Shown here: one piece after another, positions 14,569-19,262 of the stretch
Layout of the letters: every line of letters starts with the position of its first letter
How positions within the stretch are numbered: the stretch's first letter is position 1
Origin: Acidobacteriota bacterium
Lineage (GTDB): Bacteria > Acidobacteriota > Vicinamibacteria > Vicinamibacterales > JAKQTR01
Assembly: GCA_026393735.1 (NCBI GenBank)
Contig: JAPKZP010000054.1
Location: 1-19,262 of the forward strand
Reading direction: 5' to 3'
DNA length: 19,262 bases
Position numbers and translations under genes: made by a program
Notes under the pieces: generated by a model
The model's input: the letters and a program-made list of their open reading frames with translations, nothing else
Told to the model about the DNA's origin: nothing
Databases searched by the model: none

Positions 14569-15897
14569 ATGCCGCAAGCCATGGCCGCCGTACCGCCCGA
14601 TTCCGTCGCTCGCCTGCTGGCCGGGGCCGACAGCCTGGCCGAAGCGATGGCCCGCCTTCAGCGGGATGCCGCGATTCAGCAGGGGCTGCACGACCTGGTC
14701 GTGGCGATGGGCCGCAGCGGCACGCCGCACCTGCCTCCCGATCGACTGGAGGGGTTCTGCGTCGATGTCGCACGGCTGTTCGAGGCCGACCGCGTGGATC
14801 TCTGGCAGCACGACCGCCAGGCGAGACGACTGGACCGCACGGCTTCGTCCGACCGCCGGCAACGCACCCAGCCCGTCGCGGTGTCGACGGAGGACCCCAC
14901 CAGCTTCGTCGCCATGGCCCTGCGCCGTCCCTCGGCAATCCTGATACCTGGAGCCGGTGTCGGCCCCGATGTGGCGCAGGGCTTCAGCCCTGCGAAGACA
15001 GGCGCCGGCCTTGATGACGAGGCGCCCTGCGTGACGGCCGCCGTGCCCTTGAAGGGACGGCGCCGCGCCCTCGGCACGCTCGTCGTGCACGGGATCCGGA
15101 TCGCTCCCGGCGACGAAGCCCGGACCGTCGAGCGGCTGGATGGCCTTGGACACCAGCTCGGCAACGTGCTCGAGAGCGCGCAGTTGATGGACCAGGTGCT
15201 GCGCACACGACGGGAACTCGAGCAGTCCGAGACGATGGGCCACCTCGTGGCGGGCATCGCGCACGAGCTGAACAATCCGCTCCAGGCGGTGCTCGGTCAC
15301 CTCGAACTGCTCCACCGCACGGAGCGTCTGTCGCCCCGCCTGGCTGCGTCGATGCGGCAGATCTACCGCGAGTCCGATCGCGCCGCGCGCATCGTCAAAA
15401 ACCTCCTGCTGCTGGCCGGGTCGGGCAAAGTCGTTCGTCGACCGGTGAGCGTCAACGCCGCCGTGCGCCGTGCGCTGGCGCTGCGCCGCCCGTCGTGCCG
15501 GCACGCGGGCATCGTCATCGAACGCCATCTCGGCGACGCCGTCCCGCGCGTGCCCGGCGATGCGCTGCTCCTCCAGCAGATGTTTCACAATCTGCTGCTG
15601 AACGCCGAGCAGGCGCTGTCGGCTGCGGGGGGACGCATCGAGGTCCGTACGACGTACGCGGCCCGCCGCCGGCAGGTCATCGTCGAGATCCACGATACCG
15701 GCCCCGGGATCACGGCCGACGTGCTCCCCCGCATTTTCGATCCGTTCTTCACGACGAAGGACGCCGGGAGCGGCCTCGGCCTCCCGCTCGCCCAGCGCAT
15801 CATCCGCGAGCACGGCGGCGACCTCGAGGCCTCGAATCACCGCGCGGGGGGCGCCGTGTTCACCGTGCACCTTCCCGCCGGGTCGGTGATAAAGTAG
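14569..15897 (+). CDS. Soluble sensor histidine kinase
   Basis: Two-component kinase without transmembrane segments, so it probably senses a cytoplasmic signal. About 442 residues from ATG 14569 (ATG 14518 and 14581 are also in frame; a TAGAAT at 14565-14570 argues against the first). The N-terminal half is GAF-like (FCVDVARLFEADRVDLWQHD, then AAVPLKGRRRALGTLVVHG). Next is a DHp region with H232 in GIAHELNNPLQAVLGHLELL. The ATPase domain follows: N box FHNLLLNAEQAL, G1 IHDTGPGI, F box FDPFFTTK and G2 GSGLGLPLA. Around residues 134-144 the GAF-like part contains VAQGFSPAKTG, encoded by a copy of the palindromic repeat found at 3575-3599. Fifteen bases separate it from the regulator gene, its likely partner. 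Confidence 0.93.
   Translation: MPQAMAAVPPDSVARLLAGADSLAEAMARLQRDAAIQQGLHDLVVAMGRSGTPHLPPDRLEGFCVDVARLFEADRVDLWQHDRQARRLDRTASSDRRQRTQPVAVSTEDPTSFVAMALRRPSAILIPGAGVGPDVAQGFSPAKTGAGLDDEAPCVTAAVPLKGRRRALGTLVVHGIRIAPGDEARTVERLDGLGHQLGNVLESAQLMDQVLRTRRELEQSETMGHLVAGIAHELNNPLQAVLGHLELLHRTERLSPRLAASMRQIYRESDRAARIVKNLLLLAGSGKVVRRPVSVNAAVRRALALRRPSCRHAGIVIERHLGDAVPRVPGDALLLQQMFHNLLLNAEQALSAAGGRIEVRTTYAARRRQVIVEIHDTGPGITADVLPRIFDPFFTTKDAGSGLGLPLAQRIIREHGGDLEASNHRAGGAVFTVHLPAGSVIK
14970..14994 (+). repeat. Dispersed palindromic repeat copy inside the histidine kinase gene
   Basis: Twenty-five bases identical to the reverse complement of 3575-3599. The core hairpin is GCAGGGCT-TC-AGCCCTGC (14976-14993). 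It is in frame and encodes VAQGFSPA within the GAF-like domain. Confidence 0.8.
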
Positions 15898-15912
15898 GCC
15901 ACACGGACGCAC

Positions 15913-16509
15913 ATGGAAGACGTCTTTCTCACCACCGAAGAAGTGCTGGAGTACCTCCAGGTGAACCTGCGGACGGTCTACCGGCTGATCAAAGCCGGGA
16001 AGATCCCCGCGGTGCGCGTGGGACGGCAGTGGCGGTTCCGCAAGGCCGACATCGACCTGTGGCTCGAAGGCCAGCAGGCGGGAACCGGGCGCAGTGCCGA
16101 TGGCACGCAGCCAGCCGGCTCGCTTGCCACGGAGACGGGTCCTCCGCGCCGGCCGCGTGTGCTGGTGGTCGACGATGAGGCGAGCATCCGGGACCTGCTG
16201 ACGAAGACCCTGGCGCTGGCGGAGTACGACGTGGACGCCGCGCCGGATGGGCGCGTGGCGCTGGGCCGGCTGCGGGCCGCGAACTACGACCTGCTCGTGA
16301 CGGACCTGAAGATGCCCGGCATGGACGGGCTGTCTCTCATCCGCGACGCCAGGCGCCTGATGCCGGCGCTGCCCATCGTCATCATTACCGCCTACTCGAC
16401 CGAGGCCAGCGCCATCGAGGCGATCAACCTCGGAGTCAGTGGCTACCTGACGAAACCGTTCCGCATCGCGAAGATCCTGAGCACTGCCGCCAAGGCCCTC
16501 GGCGAGTAG
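15913..16509 (+). CDS. Response regulator with N-terminal excisionase-type HTH and C-terminal receiver
   Basis: Likely DNA-binding partner of the kinase just upstream. The 198-residue product has an excisionase/MerR-like HTH at 1-53 (FLTTEEVLEYLQVNLRTVYR, KIPAVRVGRQWRFRKADIDL). A linker of about 27 residues follows, then a complete receiver domain at 82-196. The receiver has acidic pocket D87/D88 (VLVVDDE), phospho-acceptor D131 (LLVTDLKMPGMDG), T159 and K181 (YLTKPF). The domain order is reversed from most response regulators, which put the receiver first. All phosphotransfer residues are kept, so phosphorylation control is expected. A possible 6-bp hairpin lies after the stop. The start ATG has no clear ribosome site, but it begins at the HTH, so little can be missing. 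Confidence 0.93.
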   Translation: MEDVFLTTEEVLEYLQVNLRTVYRLIKAGKIPAVRVGRQWRFRKADIDLWLEGQQAGTGRSADGTQPAGSLATETGPPRRPRVLVVDDEASIRDLLTKTLALAEYDVDAAPDGRVALGRLRAANYDLLVTDLKMPGMDGLSLIRDARRLMPALPIVIITAYSTEASAIEAINLGVSGYLTKPFRIAKILSTAAKALGE

Positions 16510-16552
16510 CCGGGCCAACCCGTCCATCCCCCCAAACCTCTCGGCCGAAGGT

Positions 16553-16568
16553 CCAGACCGTAGTCTGG
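16553..16568 (+). terminator. Small stem-loop downstream of the kinase/regulator pair
   Basis: CCAGAC-CGTA-GTCTGG, six pairs and a four-base loop, 44 bases after the regulator stop codon. No T-run follows, so it is a weak terminator candidate. Just before it, 16534-16552 is an imperfect palindrome sharing AAACCTCTC with the 1223-1245 element. Confidence 0.35.
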
Positions 16569-16595
16569 TCAGGCGCAGGACTGCGCAGTTCAGAG

Positions 16596-16635
16596 ATGTC
16601 TTGTAAAGTTCTTATATGTCTGTTAAAGTTCTTTT
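16596..16635 (+). promoter_or_regulatory. Pair of 20-bp direct repeats before the stand-alone HTH gene (operator candidate)
   Basis: Units 16596-16615 and 16616-16635 match at 17 of 20 positions; both begin ATGTCT and share TAAAGTTCTT. The 20-base period puts both on about the same face of the helix. They form an AT-rich island in otherwise GC-rich DNA. Immediately upstream is the perfect palindrome ACTGCGCAGT (16580-16589). This layout is what a dimeric or tandem-binding regulator site looks like, and the two HTH proteins encoded on either side are the obvious candidates. Confidence 0.6.
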
Positions 16636-16676
16636 GTCTACTCTCGATACTGTCATTGGAGGCATGTATTCCTCAC

Positions 16677-16919
16677 GTGTATCCGGTTCCCGCTGAACCG
16701 TTCCTGACGCCGACCGAGGTGCTGGTGCGCCTGCGGGTGAACGTCAAGACGCTGTACCGGCTGATTGGACACGGCGAACTGCCTGCCGTGCGCATTGGCC
16801 GACAGTGGCGCGTGCGGCCGCATGACCTCGAATCATGGCTCCGGCGCCAGGAGCGCGGAGTCGTTACTCACGTACCCGAGCCCGCCGGCGGCACGCCAGG
16901 CGAAGTTGCGGGAAGTTAA
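16677..16919 (+). CDS. Stand-alone excisionase-type HTH DNA-binding protein
   Basis: Small regulator, 80 residues from GTG 16677, with HTH at about 8-55 (FLTPTEVLVRLRVNVKTLYR, then ELPAVRIGRQWRVRPHDLES). This is nearly the same as the HTH of the response regulator at 15913 (shared pattern VN-x2-T-x-YRLI, PAVR-x-GRQWR-x-R), but there is no receiver domain. The start is uncertain. GGAGG at 16658-16662 is 14 bases before this GTG and 5 bases before an in-frame ATT at 16668. The frame is open up to ATG 16596, but those 27 residues are encoded by the AT-rich direct repeats and give a spurious lipoprotein-like peptide. It ends 51 bases before the first tandem secreted-protein gene, so the two are probably cotranscribed. 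Confidence 0.82.
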   Translation: MYPVPAEPFLTPTEVLVRLRVNVKTLYRLIGHGELPAVRIGRQWRVRPHDLESWLRRQERGVVTHVPEPAGGTPGEVAGS

Positions 16920-16970
16920 AGGGCGTGCCGGCCTTCGCGTGAAGGACCTTTGCAGCAGGGAGACCAGCGT

Positions 16971-17468
16971 ATGAAGACCAGACTCTTGTTCCTCGGCGTC
17001 GCTGTTGCGACGATCGCCCTGGCCCAGCCCCTCGGGGCCGCCAGCGACACGAAGCCCCTCACGGTGAACGCCACGGTCGCGGCGACCGCCAAGCTCACGG
17101 TGAGCTCGGCGACCGTGGCCTTCGCGGATGCCGATCCGGACGTGACGCCCAGCATCACGGCGAGCGGCGGCGCGATCACCGTCACCGCCAAGGGCAAGAC
17201 CAGCGCCGCCGGCAACATCACGCTGACGATCCTCGCCGGCGCGGATCTGACGAGCGGCAGCGACACGATCCCAATTGCGAACGTGACCTGGACGGCAACC
17301 GGCGACCTCGTCGCGGGCACGATGAGCAAGACGATCGCGCAGTCGGTGGGTTCGTGGACCGGCTCCGGCAGCCGCACGGGCACGCAGACCTACAAGCTGG
17401 CCAACAGCTGGGACTACGTGACCGGCAGCTACACCGCGTCGGCGACCTATACGATGACCGCTCCGTAA
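16971..17468 (+). CDS. Tandem secreted beta-rich protein, paralogue 1
   Basis: Family not recognised. The 165-residue product has a signal peptide (MKTRLLFLGVAVATIALAQP, cleavage probably after LGAA) and a cysteine-free mature domain rich in Thr, Ser, Ala and Val, which suggests a beta-sandwich. Conserved points shared with the neighbours are a first strand NATVAATAKLTVSSATVAF, then ADADPD, IPIANVTWTATG, KLANSWDY and a last strand TGSYTASATYTMTAP. The layout recalls secreted Ig-like or pilin-type domains, but no defining motif confirms it. ATG 16971 has GGGAGA seven bases upstream. It follows the HTH gene closely and is followed by a strong 14-pair hairpin. Confidence 0.85.
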   Translation: MKTRLLFLGVAVATIALAQPLGAASDTKPLTVNATVAATAKLTVSSATVAFADADPDVTPSITASGGAITVTAKGKTSAAGNITLTILAGADLTSGSDTIPIANVTWTATGDLVAGTMSKTIAQSVGSWTGSGSRTGTQTYKLANSWDYVTGSYTASATYTMTAP

Positions 17469-17517
17469 GACGGCGCCTCAAGACTCGGGGGTCTCGTTTC
17501 ATCGTTGTGGAATCCCG

Positions 17518-17550
17518 GCTCGCTGCGGCACACCCCGTGCCGCAGCGAGC
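17518..17550 (+). terminator. Perfect 14-pair hairpin after paralogue 1
   Basis: GCTCGCTGCGGCAC, loop ACCCC, then the exact complement. It starts 50 bases after the stop codon. No T-run follows, so it may stop transcription by a non-canonical route or protect the 3' end of the message. Confidence 0.65.
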
Positions 17551-17711
17551 AAGACCCCTCGCGCGCCGTCCCTCCTTCGTCCTCGTAGCCCTCATCCGCA
17601 ATATCCCTTCGCCGGACGCCTCGCGCTCTCCGGCTTCCCTCCCCCCACGCGATACACGTCCCCGAGCGTCTCCGCGCCGCACTATGTGTCGCCAACGCAC
17701 TTGGGTCTGAT

Positions 17712-17751
17712 CTGCACAGAACTGCACAATTCCGCACGATTCCGCTTAATG
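17712..17751 (+). promoter_or_regulatory. Four 10-bp phased repeats upstream of paralogue 2
   Basis: Consecutive units CTGCACAGAA, CTGCACAATT, CCGCACGATT and CCGCTTAATG; consensus CYGCACRATT, with the last unit degenerate. The 10-base period is one helix turn, so the copies line up on one face. Bases 17721-17732 (ACTGCACAATTC) match 16580-16591 upstream of the stand-alone HTH gene at 10 of 12 positions. They end 93 bases before the ATG of paralogue 2. Confidence 0.5.
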
Positions 17752-17844
17752 GCTATTGTGTCGTCTAATGTCATATAAAAGGCTGCCGATACTGCTCCAT
17801 GGAGAACATATCGACGGGGTTATCCTTCTCGGGAGCGTGCGGAC

Positions 17845-18348
17845 ATGAAGACCATGAGATTCCTGTTGCTCGGTGCGGCTGTCGTCATGCTGGCAGCCAC
17901 GCAGACGCTCGGGGCCGCAACGGCCACCAGCAACGTGAGCGTCTCCGCGACGGTCGCCGCCACCGCCAAGCTTTCGTTGAGTTCGTCTACCGTGTCGTTC
18001 GCCAACGCCGATCCGGACACGACGCCGAGCATTGCGGCCACTGAAGGCGCCATCACCATCACCGCCAAGGGCAAGACCGCGACGGGCAGCACGATCTCCC
18101 TGACGGTGCTGGCGGCCGCGGACCTGACGAGCGGCAGCGACACGATTCCGATTTCGAACGTCACCTGGACGGCCAGCGGCACGGGGTTCGCGGCCGGCAC
18201 CATGAGCAAGTCCGCAGCGCAGACCGTGGGCTCATGGACCACTTCGGGCAGCCGCGCCGGCACGCAGACGTACGCGCTGGCCAACAGCTGGAACTACCCG
18301 ACGGGCAGCTACACGGCGACCGCGACCTACACGCTCACCGCGCCCTGA
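17845..18348 (+). CDS. Tandem secreted beta-rich protein, paralogue 2
   Basis: Closest relative of paralogue 1, with roughly two-thirds of mature residues the same by eye. The 167-residue product has signal peptide MKTMRFLLLGAAVVMLAATQ, then SVSATVAATAKLSLSSSTVSF, NADPD, SDTIPISNVTWTASG, GTMSKSAAQTVGSWTTSGSR, ALANSWNY and a terminal TGSYTATATYTLTAP. No cysteine. The DNA is also close: 23 bases coding for LTSGSDT are identical in paralogues 1 and 2, which points to a recent duplication. ATG 17845 has GGGAG nine bases upstream. It has its own upstream region with phased repeats and an AT-rich promoter-like stretch, so it may be regulated apart from paralogue 1. Confidence 0.85.
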   Translation: MKTMRFLLLGAAVVMLAATQTLGAATATSNVSVSATVAATAKLSLSSSTVSFANADPDTTPSIAATEGAITITAKGKTATGSTISLTVLAAADLTSGSDTIPISNVTWTASGTGFAAGTMSKSAAQTVGSWTTSGSRAGTQTYALANSWNYPTGSYTATATYTLTAP

Positions 18349-18404
18349 CGGGTGGCCGTGGCAACCGCGCAAGATCACACTCGGCAGACTTCGTGGCGGG
18401 CCGC

Positions 18405-18410
18405 TATAAT
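18405..18410 (+). promoter_or_regulatory. Candidate -10 box for paralogue 3
   Basis: Perfect TATAAT in the 94-base gap after paralogue 2, 32 bases before ATG 18443. The -35 region is weak (CGGCAG at 18-base spacing). Confidence 0.45.
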
Positions 18411-18442
18411 GACACCGCCCGTTCATTCGTGGTGCTTGTCCG

Positions 18443-18937
18443 ATGGCCGTGCACGCAGTGTCCAAGACCCGATTCGTGTTGCCGGTGTTGCTGATGGCCG
18501 TGTCCGGCTTGCTGCTGGCCACCCCGTCGGCGCTGTATGCCCAGAGCGTCACGCTGTCGCTGTCGCAGAACAGCTTCTCGTTTGCGTCCGCCGATCCGGA
18601 CAGCACGCCAACCATCACTGGCTCACCAGCCATCACCGTCACCTATAGCGTGAGCGGGACAAAGAGCGGCGGCGGGTGGACGATGACGCTGCTCGCTGGC
18701 GGCAACCTGATCGCAGGAACGGCGACGATTCCCATCAGCAACATGACCTGGACCGCCACGCCGAAGCCCGTGTTTCAGGACGGCATGATGAGCAACTCGC
18801 TCGCCCAGACCCTCGCCTCCGGGTTGGGCAATAAGAGCAACTCGACGGGCATGGTTACCTTCAGCCTGGCCAACAGCTGGAGCTACAACGTCGGCACCTA
18901 TACGGCCTCCATCATCTTCACGATTACCGCCTACTGA
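18443..18937 (+). CDS. Tandem secreted beta-rich protein, paralogue 3 (divergent)
   Basis: A 164-residue member of the same family, more diverged. Signal peptide MAVHAVSKTRFVLPVLLMAV ending near ALYAQ, then LSLSQNSFSFASADPDSTPTI, ATIPISNMTWTA, SLANSWSY and a last strand VGTYTASIIFTITAY. It keeps the F-x-x-ADPD, IPI-x-N-x-TWTA and LANSW points. It lacks the TAKGK segment and the first ATVAATAKL strand seen in the others, and it has an insertion PKPVFQDGMM after TWTA. No cysteine in the mature part. No good ribosome site precedes the ATG. Its stop codon is three bases before the next start. Confidence 0.82.
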   Translation: MAVHAVSKTRFVLPVLLMAVSGLLLATPSALYAQSVTLSLSQNSFSFASADPDSTPTITGSPAITVTYSVSGTKSGGGWTMTLLAGGNLIAGTATIPISNMTWTATPKPVFQDGMMSNSLAQTLASGLGNKSNSTGMVTFSLANSWSYNVGTYTASIIFTITAY

Positions 18938-18940
18938 CAT

Positions 18941-19262
18941 ATGGCTGACGCCTGCAGGACTTCGACGACACGTCGCATGGGACTCGTGGGCGGCGGTGCC
19001 GTGCGGCATCGCCGTGACTCCACGCGGTGCCTCGTGCGGCGCGTCGTGTGCGTGGCGGTGTCACTGGCGCTCGGCGCCCATCTCCATGGGGCGAAGTCGG
19101 TCACCAAGACCGCCACGGCCAGCGTGACCGTCAGCGCCCTCGCCAAACTCACGCTCTCGACCGCGTCGCTCGCGTTCCCCGACGCCGACCCCGACACGGT
19201 GCCGGCCATTCCCGCGACAAGCGGTCCGGTCACGATCACCGCCAAGGCGCGGACGACGATCG
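18941..19262 (+). CDS. Tandem secreted beta-rich protein, paralogue 4 (3' end beyond window)
   Basis: Fourth copy, cut by the right edge after about 107 residues. The long Arg-rich N-terminus (MADACRTSTTRRMGLVGGGA onward) precedes a short hydrophobic core VVCVAVSLALGAHLHGA, so either the signal peptide has an unusually long n-region or translation begins lower. The mature part then shows KTATASVTVSALAKLTLSTASLAF followed by PDADPDTVPAI and GPVTITAKARTT. The match to the family is clear from F-x-x-ADPD and the ITAK strand. It follows paralogue 3 by three bases, so the two are cotranscribed. Confidence 0.78.
   Translation, partial: MADACRTSTTRRMGLVGGGAVRHRRDSTRCLVRRVVCVAVSLALGAHLHGAKSVTKTATASVTVSALAKLTLSTASLAFPDADPDTVPAIPATSGPVTITAKARTTI

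Larger units (their letters stand above)
17469..17844. other. 376-base gap between paralogues 1 and 2
   Basis: No supportable gene. It holds, in order, the 14-pair hairpin after paralogue 1, about 150 bases of C-rich DNA with no visible structure, the 10-bp phased repeats at 17712-17751, and an AT-rich promoter-like stretch with TCTAAT and TATAAAA (17763-17780). Open frames here on both strands look like chance readings. Confidence 0.6.

Noticed and set aside
16596..16676. Apparent lipoprotein signal (ending LSLEAC) before the stand-alone HTH protein
   Set aside because: It is encoded by the AT-rich direct repeats. A DNA-binding protein has no use for it, and a ribosome site lies downstream of it.
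15913..16919. Phage excisionase or integrative element suggested by the excisionase-type HTH domains
   Set aside because: No integrase, attachment site or phage gene is present. One HTH is fused to a receiver domain, which fits regulation rather than recombination.
16596..17751. CRISPR-like reading of the repeat arrays
   Set aside because: The repeats are only 10-20 bases, lack unique spacers and have no cas genes nearby.
17469..17800. Open frames of 96-169 residues in the gap between paralogues 1 and 2, both strands
   Set aside because: Arg/Ser-rich products without motifs. They cross a perfect 14-pair hairpin and have no ribosome sites.

Overview
The window is high-GC bacterial DNA, densely coded and mostly on the minus strand for its first half. 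Its make-up suggests a member of the Acidobacteriota, perhaps Vicinamibacteria-like: hslVU, a PEGA-domain surface protein, an ECF sigma/anti-sigma operon, excisionase-type HTH regulators, and dispersed palindromic repeats of the 'VAQGFSPA' type. This assignment is inference from gene content; there is no rRNA or other marker gene to confirm it.

Region 1 (1-3478, minus) is central carbon and acyl-CoA metabolism. A transaldolase gene overlaps a propionyl-CoA-type carboxyltransferase gene by a GTGA overlap. A biotin carboxylase, cut by the left edge, follows after two tandem palindromes. Region 2 (3634-7737, minus) is a tight run of hslV, hslU, a fibronectin-III-like lipoprotein gene and a fumarylacetoacetate-hydrolase-family gene. 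It is separated from region 1 by a two-hairpin repeat element.

Region 3 (7738-11535) is mixed. It holds a divergent secreted Tyr/Gly-rich PEGA protein, a small membrane protein, an APC-type amino-acid permease broken by a frameshift, and a protein-L-isoaspartate methyltransferase reading away from the permease. A compound inverted repeat fills the gap between the convergent stop codons at the end. Region 4 (11536-14397, minus) is an ECF sigma factor, a zinc-finger anti-sigma factor, an exported protein of unknown function and a small lipoprotein. This is probably one envelope-stress-type regulon unit.

Region 5 (14569-19262, plus) is the most unusual part. A soluble histidine kinase carries a palindromic repeat inserted in its coding sequence. 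It is followed by a regulator with an excisionase-like HTH in front of a receiver domain, the reverse of the usual order. Then comes a second stand-alone HTH protein with nearly the same DNA-binding segment, and at least four tandem paralogous secreted, beta-rich proteins that share an F-x-x-ADPD signature. The last is cut by the right edge. Upstream of the second HTH gene lies a pair of 20-bp direct repeats, and upstream of the second paralogue lie four 10-bp phased repeats; both places also carry a related 12-bp motif. I read this as a candidate regulated surface-structure locus.

A recurring feature is a -10-like hexamer lying 6-8 bases before a start codon (biotin carboxylase, small membrane protein, permease), which suggests leaderless transcripts. 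I found no tRNA, rRNA, CRISPR array, transposase or integrase.
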